A stretch of 64,000 bases of DNA from Roseimaritima multifibrata. Lineage in GTDB: Bacteria > Planctomycetota > Planctomycetia > Pirellulales > Pirellulaceae. Below are positions 53,076 to 63,700 of the stretch, in pieces. A program made the translations under genes and the position numbers. Location: positions 5,146,001 through 5,210,000 of the forward strand of contig NZ_CP036262.1 in NCBI RefSeq assembly GCF_007741495.1, written 5' to 3'. The notes beneath the pieces were generated by a model that saw nothing but the letters and a program-made list of their open reading frames with translations, ran no database searches and was not told the DNA's origin. The first letter of the stretch is position 1; every line of letters starts with the position of its first letter.

Positions 53076-54557
53076 ATGCCGACCCTGCCCAAGCAATCCA
53101 GCTCGATTCGTCCTTCATCGCAAAATTCGGTCCCCGCCCCGAGTCGCTCGACTTTGGCGTCTTCTCCCATTCCGTCCCGGGATCGAAACGCCGCGTTGCA
53201 AATAGCAAGTCGACTGCTAGGGGAAGCGGCCCACGACCTGCGGTCTCCCTTGTTCGCCGTCCGGGAATCGGCCAGTCTGCTAAGTGACGGCTACCTCGGC
53301 CCGACCACCGATCAGCAGCTATCGTGCCTGCAGGGCATCATCGAACAATGCCAGGAAATGGATCAGTTGGTCGGCGACATGCTGGCTATCGAACAAGTCC
53401 AATCGGGGATGCCCAAAATGCACCGCCGCTGGTTGAACCTGGCGGAAATCCAATCTCAGGTTCAACGAACAGTTTCACATGTAATCGCCCAGCGGCAACT
53501 GACACTTACGTGGGACCGACCCGACGGGATCCCAAAAGTCTTTGCCGATCCAGGGAAGATTGGACGGTTGCTGCTAAATTTAGTTGGAAATGCGGTCCGC
53601 GTCTTACCTGCCGGCGGACAGATTTTGATCCGCAATAAGTTTCTTTCCGACCAAGGGGTCCTGCAATTGCAGGTAATCGACCAGGGACCAGGAATCGCTC
53701 CGGAAAACCTTGAACGTTTTGCGGAACGTGGCGAATCGGGGACAGCGGGAACCGGACTGGGATTGGTGATCAGCCGTCAGTTGGCGGCATTGCATTTCAG
53801 CCCTCTGGAAATGACTTCGCGCGTAGGGAAGGGGACCTGTGTCGGATTCCAGATCCCTGCGGCAGGCCCTGCCTCGGTCGCCGACGCTTGGCTTCGCTGG
53901 CGTGCAAGGTTTATCCATGCCGCTTCCGTCTCCACCGGGCTCCGTATCGACCCACCTGAATTACCACGTCCCTGGCAACGAAAATCTCCATCACACCTCA
54001 GCCAAACAGCGCAGCCAGAAAACCACGTCGCGCTTCAGCACGACGGACCTCCGCCACGAAATCCAGGGCAAGCGGCAGCGGTCTGTGTTCGGCTTGGCGG
54101 CGCCGTGGCATCGGAGGTCGCCGAACGCCTAGATCTGCTGTTGCAAGCCGACATGCAGAACTTTGAACTTGGCTACCGCGCGGCCCAGCGAGAGTGGATC
54201 CTGCTGTTGGACGCAACATCCTCGCAAGCGAAAACGCGGCTTGCGAACCTTCAAGATCGCATCCAGCGTGAACTTCCCTCAGCCCGGATTCGTCTATCAA
54301 ACGGTCTGCAGTTACAGCTGGCAGGCAATACGGCTCGAGCTAGCCTCCGGGACCTCTTCGTGCGCAGCTCTCTAAATGTTTCCTCGGAACTCTCGACGGA
54401 AATCTCGCGTGATTCGCTGTCAGAGATTCCAGCAGGGGAAGATTGCACCATCCCTCAACAGCGACTTGAAGCGGAGCTAAGAAGACTAGCCATCCGTTCC
54501 AGCCGCCACAAAGAGAACCTGATCGATCAAGCGAAGGCCCTCCGCCTAGTGCAATAG
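53076..54557 (+). CDS. Soluble sensor histidine kinase with uncharacterised C-terminal half
   Basis: A 493-residue kinase without membrane helices. The dimerisation helix contains the phosphoacceptor His (EAAHDLRSPLFAVRESA), and the ATPase domain shows NLVGNAVRVLP (N box), DQGPGIAP (G1) and GTGLGLVISRQLAAL (G2). The kinase ends at about residue 270. The remaining 220 residues contain a helical part and a beta-rich segment (LGYRAAQREWILLLDATSSQAKTRL) of unknown role. No response regulator is adjacent; an orphan receiver is at 29.2-29.7 kb. The signal is presumably cytoplasmic. Confidence 0.88.
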   Translation: MPTLPKQSSSIRPSSQNSVPAPSRSTLASSPIPSRDRNAALQIASRLLGEAAHDLRSPLFAVRESASLLSDGYLGPTTDQQLSCLQGIIEQCQEMDQLVGDMLAIEQVQSGMPKMHRRWLNLAEIQSQVQRTVSHVIAQRQLTLTWDRPDGIPKVFADPGKIGRLLLNLVGNAVRVLPAGGQILIRNKFLSDQGVLQLQVIDQGPGIAPENLERFAERGESGTAGTGLGLVISRQLAALHFSPLEMTSRVGKGTCVGFQIPAAGPASVADAWLRWRARFIHAASVSTGLRIDPPELPRPWQRKSPSHLSQTAQPENHVALQHDGPPPRNPGQAAAVCVRLGGAVASEVAERLDLLLQADMQNFELGYRAAQREWILLLDATSSQAKTRLANLQDRIQRELPSARIRLSNGLQLQLAGNTARASLRDLFVRSSLNVSSELSTEISRDSLSEIPAGEDCTIPQQRLEAELRRLAIRSSRHKENLIDQAKALRLVQ

Positions 54558-54575
54558 ACAGCCAGCTCCCTTCAG

Positions 54576-54971
54576 CTATTTCACCAGTAGAAAGGGACGG
54601 CATTTGTCCAGTGTCTTGGGACCAATCCCCGGAACGCGGACAAAATCCTCTACCGACAGGAAGGGGCCATTGCGTTTTCGGTCGGCCAGAATCCGGGCAG
54701 CCGACACCGGTCCAATCCCAGGCAGCAACGCCAGTTCCGCTTCGGTCGCGAGGTTTAAATCCAACTGCAACAGCGGCAGTGCTGCTTCGCGCGGGGCGTC
54801 CGCACTACGGTGCTGCTGCCATTCGAACCTTCCCGCCAGGCATCCGATGAAGATGCACAGCAACAAGCACCCTGCCAGTGCACAATACTGTGTGGCGGGC
54901 CGATCGATTTTCGCGGTTCCATTGGCCGAAGCTGATCGATTCAGTCCTGCCGCTGTCGTTTCGCTTGACAT
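54576..54971 (-). CDS. ComEA-like helix-hairpin-helix protein
   Basis: A 131-residue protein with one N-terminal membrane helix (ALAGCLLLCIFIGCLAG, about 31-48), a linker and two helix-hairpin-helix motifs (LLPGIGPVSAARILADR and VPGIGPKTLDKCRPFL). ComEA proteins bind DNA at the outer face of the inner membrane for uptake in transformation. Short single-helix versions also occur in non-competent bacteria. Convergent with the kinase (18 bases apart) and divergent from nadC. Confidence 0.85.
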   Translation of the reverse strand: MSSETTAAGLNRSASANGTAKIDRPATQYCALAGCLLLCIFIGCLAGRFEWQQHRSADAPREAALPLLQLDLNLATEAELALLPGIGPVSAARILADRKRNGPFLSVEDFVRVPGIGPKTLDKCRPFLLVK

Positions 54972-55211
54972 AAAACACGGGCCATAAAAACGCTCAGGTT
55001 CTTAACCGCTAGAATTTTACTACGATAGAGAATCACTTGCAGAGATTCCCTTGCCTTCAGCGACACCACCAGCCAGAACGTTTCCGCGACCGCACGATTT
55101 CACGTCGACAGGCTGCAGGTCCTGTTTGCCCGGACGGATCGTGCCGGCCAGATAATCCCGGCATTCTGAAATACGAAACACTTGCCTCCCAACCTTGAAC
55201 GAGAATTCCAG

Positions 55212-56147
55212 ATGCGACGCGACTATGCCAAGGTCCTACCCGACGAAGCCATGCAAGATGATTGCCGGCAACTGGTGCGATTGGCCGTCCGCGAGGACCT
55301 GGAACGATCGGTGGACTGGACGACCGTTTCCATCGTCCCCGCCGAACGCAGGGGGTCGTGTGCTGTCGTCCCACGCGAGACAGGAATCTGTGCCGGCCTG
55401 GTGACCGTCCCTTGGATCATCGATGAAATGGAAGCCGATCTGACAGCGGAAGTCATCGGGCAAGACGGAACGAAAATGACCGCTGGCGAATCGATCCTGA
55501 ATCTGACGGGCAACGCTCGGGACCTGCTGACCTGCGAACGATTGATCCTTAACGTATTAAGCAAGCTGTGCGGAATCGCGACGTTGACCCGGCGGTACGT
55601 CGACCGCCTGGAGGGATGTTCTGCACGCTTATACGACACGCGAAAAACCACACCGGGCTGGCGTCGGTTGGAAAAATACGCCGTCGGCTGCGGGGGAGGG
55701 CACAACCATCGAACGGGGCTTTTTGACGGATTCCTGATCAAGGACAACCATCTTGCCTTGGCAAGCAACACGCCGGGGGAGTCCCTTTCCACACGCGAAG
55801 CCGTCGAAACGGCACGGCGATGGGCAGGCGGACGAGCCGACATGACGGGAGCTCCGGAGATCGTTGAAATCGAAGTCGATTCGATGGACCAGTTCGCAAA
55901 CGTGCTACCAGCAGGCCCGGATATCGTGCTTCTGGATAATTTTTCATTGCAGCAACTGACCGCTGCGGTTCGACTTCGCAATGCCGAAGCCCCCGAGGTG
56001 GAATTGGAAGCGAGCGGCGGTGTTACAATCGAAACACTTCGCGAAATTGCTTTAACCGGTGTGGATCGGATCAGTAGCGGCGCTTTAACGCACCAAGCGG
56101 TTTGGCTGGACCTCGGATTGGACTGGCGGAGCGAAAACGCAACCTAG
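55212..56147 (+). CDS. nadC: Nicotinate-nucleotide pyrophosphorylase (carboxylating)
   Basis: The ATG at 55212 (MRRDYAKVLPDEAMQDDC) gives 311 residues; a TTG 30 bases earlier is the only longer start. It makes nicotinate mononucleotide from quinolinate and PRPP in NAD synthesis. Motifs: VREDLERSVDWTT, LILNVLSKLCGIATLTRRYV, DTRKTTPGWRRLEKYAVGCGGG, NHRTGLFDGFLIKDNH and EIEVDSMDQF, LLDNFS. No other NAD gene is near. Confidence 0.93.
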   Translation: MRRDYAKVLPDEAMQDDCRQLVRLAVREDLERSVDWTTVSIVPAERRGSCAVVPRETGICAGLVTVPWIIDEMEADLTAEVIGQDGTKMTAGESILNLTGNARDLLTCERLILNVLSKLCGIATLTRRYVDRLEGCSARLYDTRKTTPGWRRLEKYAVGCGGGHNHRTGLFDGFLIKDNHLALASNTPGESLSTREAVETARRWAGGRADMTGAPEIVEIEVDSMDQFANVLPAGPDIVLLDNFSLQQLTAAVRLRNAEAPEVELEASGGVTIETLREIALTGVDRISSGALTHQAVWLDLGLDWRSENAT

Positions 56148-56238
56148 AGTAGGACATTCACTATCATTCCGCAGGCAGTACGGTGGTTCCCAACCCTAAC
56201 AGGAATCACGATCGTAACGCTGCACAGGAACCCTATGT

Positions 56239-57645
56239 ATGTCCCCAAATACGACAATCCGTAGCCACCGTTCCATCTGGGAAGTCATGCAGCCGTTGCT
56301 GGATGCATGTGGCATCATGGCATCACTGGGGATTGTCAAATGGCTATCCGGGTACGCGGTCGATGATCTTGATCTAGCGATGGGATTGGTGGCGGTGGTG
56401 TTATTTTTATTAACATCCCAGTGGACCGGTCTTCGCAATCACTTCAGCGGCGAATCGTCCGACCGAGAAATCCTCGCCGTTGTCGGCACCTGGATCGTGA
56501 CGGTACTGGGCTTGGCAATGCTGGGGATCGCAACTCGCTACAACACCTTTTTTTCACGAGCCACGCTGGCAGCATGGATCGTGGCGGCTCCTTGCATGAT
56601 CGCTCTGGTCCGCATGGCGTTCCGAATCCTGCAACGCAGTTTTCTGGAACGAGGCTATGGATCGCGAACCGTTGCGATCGCCGGCCTGAATCCTCTGGGA
56701 ATCTCCACCGCTCAAGCGATCGCCGATGATCCGGGACTTGGACTTCGGATGGTCGGATTTTATGACGACCGTGAACGAGAACGCTTACCGGAATCGGTTC
56801 CCGACGATGTGGCGCTCGCTGGCGACCTCCGCAGTTTGGTGAAGAAGGCTAGGGATGGTGAAATTGAAAGCATTTTGATCACCCTGCCAATGCGAGCCGA
56901 AGACCGAATACGATACATCCTCGACCAGTTAAGCAACTCCACCGTGTCGGTCTATATCGTCCCTGACTTTTTCGTCTTCGAACTGCTCCACGCCCGTTGG
57001 ACTCAGGTTGGCGGCCTGCCAGCGGTCAGCGTTTTCGAAAACCCACTGTATGGTGTCGACGGGATGGTCAAACGGATCGCCGATGTCGCCTTGTCGCTTT
57101 GTGCATTGGTTGCCGCGGCTATCCCAATGACCCTGATTGCCATCGCCGTCAAATGGACTTCACCCGGCCCGGTCTTTTTCCGCCAACGCCGGTATGGGCT
57201 GGACGGACGAGAAATCAAAGTCTGGAAGTTTCGATCGATGAAGGCCTGCGATGATGGGCCCGTCGTCCAGCAGGCAACGAAGTCGGATCCACGTATCACC
57301 CGGGTTGGTGCATTCATTCGCAAAACCAGCCTGGATGAGCTTCCTCAGTTATTCAACGTCATCGAAGGATCGATGTCCCTTGTTGGCCCTCGGCCTCATG
57401 CCACGGCCCATAACGAAGAATACCGCGGTCTAATTCATGGCTACATGCTTCGCCACAAAGTGAAACCGGGGATTACGGGGTTGGCCCAAGTGTCGGGCAG
57501 CCGCGGCGAAACCGACACGATCGATAAAATGCAGCAACGAATCGATTTCGATCATCAATACATTCGTCGCTGGTCGCTCTGGCTGGACATCAAAATTCTC
57601 TTCAAAACCCTGTGGGTCGCGTGGCGACAACCCGAAGCCTATTAA
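56239..57645 (+). CDS. Polyprenyl-phosphate sugar transferase (WcaJ type)
   Basis: A 468-residue protein with four N-terminal helices, a middle nucleotide-binding-like fold (RTVAIAGLNPLGISTAQAI), a helix near 285 and a C-terminal sugar transferase domain: SPGPVFFRQRRYGLDGREIKVWKFRSMK, RKTSLDELPQLFNVIEGSMSLVGPRPHA and KPGITGLAQVSGSRGETD. It starts exopolysaccharide or capsule units by moving a sugar phosphate to the lipid carrier. An in-frame alternative start is not obvious. Its stop overlaps the convergent DUF2237 stop. Confidence 0.92.
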   Translation: MSPNTTIRSHRSIWEVMQPLLDACGIMASLGIVKWLSGYAVDDLDLAMGLVAVVLFLLTSQWTGLRNHFSGESSDREILAVVGTWIVTVLGLAMLGIATRYNTFFSRATLAAWIVAAPCMIALVRMAFRILQRSFLERGYGSRTVAIAGLNPLGISTAQAIADDPGLGLRMVGFYDDRERERLPESVPDDVALAGDLRSLVKKARDGEIESILITLPMRAEDRIRYILDQLSNSTVSVYIVPDFFVFELLHARWTQVGGLPAVSVFENPLYGVDGMVKRIADVALSLCALVAAAIPMTLIAIAVKWTSPGPVFFRQRRYGLDGREIKVWKFRSMKACDDGPVVQQATKSDPRITRVGAFIRKTSLDELPQLFNVIEGSMSLVGPRPHATAHNEEYRGLIHGYMLRHKVKPGITGLAQVSGSRGETDTIDKMQQRIDFDHQYIRRWSLWLDIKILFKTLWVAWRQPEAY

Positions 57646-58013
57646 TCCACCGCAAGCGATTGGAGTTCTTCCAGCGAAGCAAACTCCAATGCCGAAATAT
57701 GCGTCGCCGCCAAGACTACCTGCGGGGCCATCCCCTCATCAAAAGCTTCTTTCCAGCGAGCAGCACACAGGCACCAACGATCGCCCGACTTAAGGCCCGG
57801 AAATTCGAATTCCGGAATCGGGGTCGAGAGATCGTTTCCGCGGAATTTGCTAAACCGCAAAAAATCGTCGGTCATGACCGAGCAGACAACGTGCAAACCA
57901 ACGTCGCCGGCTCCCGTCTGGCAACATCCGTCGCGATAATAACCGGTCACCGGGCTGGTGCTGCAAGTAATCAGAGGGTCGCCAAACACATTTTTGGGGG
58001 TCCGTACTGCCAT
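57642..58013 (-). CDS. DUF2237 family protein
   Basis: A 123-residue protein with the strongly conserved DUF2237 pattern: KNVFGDPLITCSTSPVTGYYRDGCCQTG, GLHVVCSVMTDDFLRFSKFRGNDLSTP, FPGLKSGDRWCLCAARW. Cysteines and aspartates are kept, which suggests a metal- or disulphide-stabilised fold. The function is unknown. The stop shares bases with the sugar transferase stop (TTAA, 57642-57645). Confidence 0.92.
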   Translation of the reverse strand: MAVRTPKNVFGDPLITCSTSPVTGYYRDGCCQTGAGDVGLHVVCSVMTDDFLRFSKFRGNDLSTPIPEFEFPGLKSGDRWCLCAARWKEAFDEGMAPQVVLAATHISALEFASLEELQSLAVD

Positions 58014-58323
58014 CGAAAACGTGACTCAGGTTCGGTAGGAAACAAACGGGAGAGGAAAGCGTTCCCCATCCTAACCTTCTTCGCACGGACAAAGTAGCTG
58101 GACGACAATCTAATTGCTCCCAGCTCAAACAGTGCGGGCACCCCTTAGCGGAACGGCGCGAGCGGCTTGTTGATTTAGTGATTGTCGCCTTTCGCTTAAA
58201 TCAACAGCCCGCGAACCGTTCGGCGATTCGCCGGATTTCAAGCCCGCTGACACCCTGCCGCCGGCAATTCGCCCCACATGTAATGGACCTTGGCTGCTAG
58301 CCCTTGGGTGATCAGCGCGTAGA
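58014..58323. other. Divergent region upstream of the UvrD-type helicase gene
   Basis: 310 bases between divergent genes. It contains an inverted repeat (58169-58205) whose centre carries the AGCGAAAGGCG motif shared with 7573-7583 in reverse orientation. No gene is supported. Confidence 0.5.
58169..58205. repeat. 9-bp inverted repeat with shared intergenic motif
   Basis: GTTGATTTA (58169-58177) and TAAATCAAC (58197-58205) pair perfectly; with one bulge the stem extends to GGCT/AGCC. The loop contains CGCCTTTCGCT (58186-58196), the reverse complement of a motif in the 7.2-7.6 kb gap. It seems to be another member of the dispersed repeat population. Confidence 0.55.
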
Positions 58324-60735
58324 ATGAACCACTCAAAGCCTGCCTGCGGTGCGCTGGCGCCAAGAATGGATGTAGCAAGAGGAAAAGTGGTGGAAACCAA
58401 TAGCCAACAACTAACCGCGGCCCAACAGGAAGCGGTAGCGCACCAAGATGGTCCGATGCTGATCCTGGCAGGGCCGGGAAGTGGTAAGACCCGTGTGGTC
58501 ACCCACCGCATCGCCAATCTTCTGCAAATTGGCGTTCCCGCCCATCAAATCGCCGCGTTGACGTTTACCAACAAAGCGGCTCAGGAAATGGGAAATCGAC
58601 TGGCGACCATCGCTCCGGGGCAAGACGTCTGGATGGGAACGTTCCATCGATTCTGTGCCCGCCTGCTTCGCCGTTACGCATCGATGGTCGGATTGGCCGA
58701 GAATTACTCGATCTACGATACCAGCGACAGCAAACAGGCGATGAAGCGTGCCATCGCCGCAGCGGAAGTGTCCACATCCCACACTTCCGCAGATCAAATT
58801 GCGGCGGTCATCAGCCGAGCGAAAAATCGGTTGGTCAGCCCCGAAATGATGCAGGGTCAATCCTTGCGGCATAACGAAGCGGTGGCGGCTCGAGTCTATC
58901 CGGTCTACCAAAAACAGCTGCTGCTCTCCAATGCGGTCGATTTTGATGACCTGCTATTCCATGTGGCAAACCTTTTGCGAGAGAACCCGGAACTTCGCAG
59001 CGAACTGGATTCTCGCTATCGATACATCATGGTCGACGAGTACCAAGACACCAACCTGGCCCAGTACGCAATCGTTCGCTCCCTATCGGTCGACTACCCG
59101 AACCTGGCTGTCACCGGAGACCCCGACCAATCGATCTACGGATGGCGTGGGGCGGACATCAACAACATTCTTGATTTTGAAAAAGACTACCCACACGTCA
59201 AAACGGTTCGTTTAGAAAAGAACTACCGAAGCGCGCCGAACATCCTTCGGATTGCCGACCAATTAATCAAGCACAATACCCGGCGGAAGGACAAGCAACT
59301 GCTAACCGACCGGGAAGAAGGGGCCCCGGTGGTCCTGCGGATGTACGAAGACGGCTACCGGGAAGCGGATGACATTGCCGACCAAATCACCGCCGCCATT
59401 CAAAACGAAGGCTGTCGCCCACAAGACTTTGCCGTCTTCTGCCGGATGAATGCACTAACCCGCTCGGTCGAACATGCGTTTCGCTCGCGAGGGCTACCCT
59501 ACCAAATCGTCAATGGCGTCGAATTCTACCAGCGGAAAGAGATCAAAGACCTGCTGGCTTACTTTCATTTGGTCAACAATCCAGCCCACGATGTCGCTTT
59601 GCAGCGAGTCATCAACGTGCCAACGCGTGGGATCGGCGCCAAGTCGATCGAACGCCTGCGCGACTTTGCAGACGGCAATGGATTGACCTTGCTGGATGCC
59701 GCTCGAAACAGCGATCAAATTGAAGCACTGCCGACTCGCTCGGCGACGAAAATCCGGCAGTTTGTCGAAATGTTTGACCGCCTTAGCTTGAAAGCGACGG
59801 GGTCACTGGAAGAACTGTTGCTGCATCTGCTGGAACAGACCGACTATCGTGCCTTCCTGCGAAAATCATCGGTCGACGAACAAGACAACAGCCCGCTGGC
59901 CAATGTCGACGAACTGCTAACGGCCGCCGTCGAATTCGATCGTCAATTCCCTGAGGACGGTTCGCTAGAAGCTTTCCTGGAACAGGTTGCCCTGGTGTCG
60001 GACACCGACGCATTCGATGAAGAAAACGACCGCGTAACCCTGATGACCATGCACGCGGCAAAGGGTCTGGAATTCCCACGAGTCTTCATCATCGGCGTCG
60101 AAGATGACCTGCTGCCCCATTACCGCAGCAAGGAGGATCCGATGCAGGTCGAAGAGGAACGTCGACTGCTGTTCGTCGGGATCACCCGCGCCGAGGAGCG
60201 GCTTCAGCTGAGCTGCTGCAAACGGCGGGCTCTTCGCGGAGACCTACGCCCGGTTGTCGGCAGCCCCTTCCTGATGGAATTGCCCCGTGAAGAGATGCGT
60301 TTCATCGAACCAGAAGACTCCAATCAGTTCTTTGATTCAGGCGACGAATTTGGCGACGAGAGCTTTTCCGTCGACGGGGACGCCCCAGAAATCTGGGACC
60401 AGTCCAACGATTCTGCCACGACCAATGAAATCGACGAGGTCTGCCAATTACCGCCTGACGAACTGCCAGCGAAAAAAGCGGCAAAGAAACCTGCGTTGAT
60501 TCCCGCAGGATTAAAGACGGCCGCAAACCTGCTGAATGAACAGAGCAACGACGACAAGATACCGTTAAACGATTTTCGCAATGGAATGATTGTCCATCAC
60601 GAAGAATACGGTGCGGGGAAGGTTACCGCCGTTTCCGGGCGGGGCCCCAAACGAACGGCAACCATCGAATTCTCTTCAGGTGCCGCACGTTCGTTTCGAT
60701 TAGCCTTCGCCAAGCTGACGCTTGGCGAGCAATAA
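58324..60735 (+). CDS. UvrD/PcrA-family DNA helicase
   Basis: An 803-residue superfamily 1 helicase. Motifs: LTAAQQEAVAHQDGPMLILAGPGSGKTRVV (Q and I), FTNKAAQEM (Ia), MVDEYQDTN (II), TGDPDQSIYGWRGAD (III), LEKNYRSAPNIL (IV), MTMHAAKGLEFPRVFIIGVE (V) and LLFVGITRAEERLQLS (VI). The C-terminal 60 residues (GMIVHHEEYGAGKVTAVSGRG) form the Tudor-like domain of UvrD/PcrA. The 41 residues before LTAAQ are not conserved, so a later start (ATG 58366) is possible. It acts in DNA repair and replication-conflict removal. Confidence 0.92.
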   Translation: MNHSKPACGALAPRMDVARGKVVETNSQQLTAAQQEAVAHQDGPMLILAGPGSGKTRVVTHRIANLLQIGVPAHQIAALTFTNKAAQEMGNRLATIAPGQDVWMGTFHRFCARLLRRYASMVGLAENYSIYDTSDSKQAMKRAIAAAEVSTSHTSADQIAAVISRAKNRLVSPEMMQGQSLRHNEAVAARVYPVYQKQLLLSNAVDFDDLLFHVANLLRENPELRSELDSRYRYIMVDEYQDTNLAQYAIVRSLSVDYPNLAVTGDPDQSIYGWRGADINNILDFEKDYPHVKTVRLEKNYRSAPNILRIADQLIKHNTRRKDKQLLTDREEGAPVVLRMYEDGYREADDIADQITAAIQNEGCRPQDFAVFCRMNALTRSVEHAFRSRGLPYQIVNGVEFYQRKEIKDLLAYFHLVNNPAHDVALQRVINVPTRGIGAKSIERLRDFADGNGLTLLDAARNSDQIEALPTRSATKIRQFVEMFDRLSLKATGSLEELLLHLLEQTDYRAFLRKSSVDEQDNSPLANVDELLTAAVEFDRQFPEDGSLEAFLEQVALVSDTDAFDEENDRVTLMTMHAAKGLEFPRVFIIGVEDDLLPHYRSKEDPMQVEEERRLLFVGITRAEERLQLSCCKRRALRGDLRPVVGSPFLMELPREEMRFIEPEDSNQFFDSGDEFGDESFSVDGDAPEIWDQSNDSATTNEIDEVCQLPPDELPAKKAAKKPALIPAGLKTAANLLNEQSNDDKIPLNDFRNGMIVHHEEYGAGKVTAVSGRGPKRTATIEFSSGAARSFRLAFAKLTLGEQ

Positions 60736-60761
60736 AACTTCAAAGGAATCGGTGGCGGTTA

Positions 60762-63700
60762 CTAGAAGCCAACGTTTCCTTGCCCCTGACCGACGCCCGA
60801 ACCACCGAATCCACCACCACCACCGGTGTCAGGTAGGTTTTCCGAGTCACCAGAAACAAAGTTAAACGTGCTAACGTTTCCGATCTGCGAGAAGGTTGGA
60901 GTCGGGGTGATACGAACATAACGTCGATCTGCGGAAATAATCGCGATCGCTGTCATGCTCGCTCCTTCAGGCAAAACTTCGATTTCAGGTTCAAAACCGA
61001 CAGCACCACCACGTCCGAATGGCTGACGACCTCCGACATTCCCACCAAAGCGGCGGATGTCTCGGATCATGTCTCCAGCAGACGAAAGGCTAGAACCGCC
61101 TGCCAGCTGTGCCAACATAGCGCCACCCATCTTGTCTTTAGCGGCACCGATATCGGCTAGCTGAGCTTCAGCGATTCGTTCTTCACGGCGTCCGTCTTTA
61201 ACTTCAAAAGTAAGCAGAGCGTTTTTCTCTTTCAGATCGATCTGTTGCTGAATCAATCGCTGGGTTGGACGCCCAACATCGGTCAGGATCGAAACCGTCG
61301 CGTTGCCTGTGGAAACATCTCCCCACACGCGTCGCACCGACAGTTGATAAATCCCGCTGAAGCCTTTTGAACAGACATAGGTTTCGGTCACATTTCCGTC
61401 GTCCGTCGTTCCAGGCAGTGTATCCCCTAACAGGACTCCACCAGCGGCGGTCTGCGGGTTCTGCAACGAGCAAACGGTACCGGCAGGTTCTTGAACGGCC
61501 AAATCGACATCGGCATCGCCGGTCCAAGTAACCCGAATGATGACATCGTGTGCGGTGGCAACTTCAAGCTTCTTAGCAAACTCAGCCGCCGCGTCGTATT
61601 CACCACGTTCCTGTAACGTCTGGTAGGTCGCTCGGGCGATCAGACGAACTTCTCGTTCGAAAGATTCTTTTTCTTTTGGCCACGCTTGGCTGAGCACGCC
61701 AGCACAAGCCCAAGTCAAACCATCGATATCATCCAAATCACGAGCGATTCGCAAGCCGCTGATATAACAGTCTTGGCGATAGGGATGCAGACGCGACACG
61801 TCCTGACACAAGCGAAGAGCCGCCTTTTTGGAACCAACGGCTTCCAGGTGGGTCGCTACATTCATAACGTCTTCGGGGGTATCCGCAAAATCGACCGCCG
61901 AAAGTAAGGCTCGCTCGATTTCGGTCTGATCGCCGTCGGTTCCCATCAGTGCCAATGCGTAGGCTTCGTACATCCAAGCCTGCACATTGCCGCTTGCGAT
62001 CGCGGCGGAGATCAGATCCCGCATTTCAGCGAAATGGATCTTTGCAGTCTCTTCGTCATCCTCCGACGCAGCCTTCGAGGCTTTGTTATTCATCGTCCGG
62101 ATCGTACTACGGATCCGTTGATCATGAAGCGTTTCTTCAGCGGCCGTTTCAAAGGAAAGCCCCTGAAAATACTCTTGCCAAGCTTCGGCAGTCGTCTGGG
62201 AATCGTTCGGAGTCAATTTGATCGGCCCAGGACCAATCAGGACATCCGAATCATCGACGCTTTTGGAAGTGGCTTTGCCGGACAGAGAGATGTCGTCAGG
62301 AATGACGAACATACCGCCACCCATGCCGCCGCCCATACCACCCATGCCGCCGCCCATGCCACCCATGCCGCCGCCCATACCGCCCATGCCGCCGCCCATG
62401 CCACCCATGCCGCCGCCCATGCCGCCCATGCCGCCGCCCATGCCACCCATGCCGCCCATGCTGATCACAGGAACCACAAGGTCGCCGACCGGATAAACTT
62501 TGGTGACCAAATTGGCCTCAGCAGTGGTAATGGTCGTAATTTTCAAAACTTCGTCATCGATCATGTAAGTCAGATCAAGATCTTCCAACATCAATCGCAT
62601 GAACGAGCGAAGCGTCGTTCCTTTGATATCGATCGTGACAGGCATGTCGCCACTCAAACCGTCTTCTTCCAAAGCACGACTATCGATTCGAATCGGAATG
62701 TCGTGAGCTTCGGACAGAGTCCGAGCGACCTGCGTTAGAGGCTCTTCCAAGAAAGGACCGGAGGTTGCTTCATCATCCAAAGCGGAATAGATACGGCGTT
62801 CGATTGGGTTGTCACCCGACAGATCCAACGATCCGTAACGTTCCAGACGGCGGCGACTGAGTCGCTGCCAAGTTTCCGCTTCTGGGTAAACGATGGGGGG
62901 TTCATCGACGAAAGGAATAAACGCTTTCTCGACAAGGCTCAACGCGTCAACGAAACCGCGTTCGCGAAGGTCCTGATAACGGCGGTGACGTTCAACCGTC
63001 GAAACGATATGCGAATTCTCCATCGCGTGCTGAGAAATGACTCGACCGGTTCCCGCCAGATCGGCAAGATCTGGAGCGAGCGAATTGGCCGCTTCGTCGT
63101 AACGACCTTCCCGCATCACAGCGTTCATCTGCTGCGACAACTGAGAAATCCGAGCTTCATCACGGAAGGTATCGGCCAACATCCGTTCAACCGCTTCGGC
63201 AGCAGCCACCTGCTGCTGGAGCGTTTCCTGATCGGCCATGAATGCCTTTGTCCGAGCCGACGCGGTTTGCAGTGCGGAATTCACGTCACCGAGAAGTTCC
63301 TCACGAACGTCTGGATCGATATTTGGTTCACTTTCAACGATCGCTCGCAGAACTTTTAGGCTTTCGGTCACCTGCGAAGGATCCCGTTCCATCTGCCGGC
63401 GAGCCGCCGACAAACCGCCCAGTACTTCGGCACGCAAACGTCCTGAATTCTTTTGACGTTGTGCATCGGTTTCTTCCAACAACCCGCTGGGCTGTTCCTG
63501 GACTTCATCACCTTGCAACTTCGGAGAATTCGCACTCTCCTGAAGCATCGAAGTCAGACGTCCTTGATCGGAAGCCAAACGAGAGATCATCTGTGCGTTT
63601 GCATTGTTAGGATCGCTTGCCAAAGCCAAATCGGCGACGACGGATGCCCCGCGAGCGTTCCCTTGCTTCAAAGCCAAAGTTCCGGCTTGAACCATCTGGT

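Noticed and set aside
62034-62738. Plus-strand frame with His/Ala repeats
   Set aside because: Complement of the (MGGMGGG)n tract in the large minus-strand gene.
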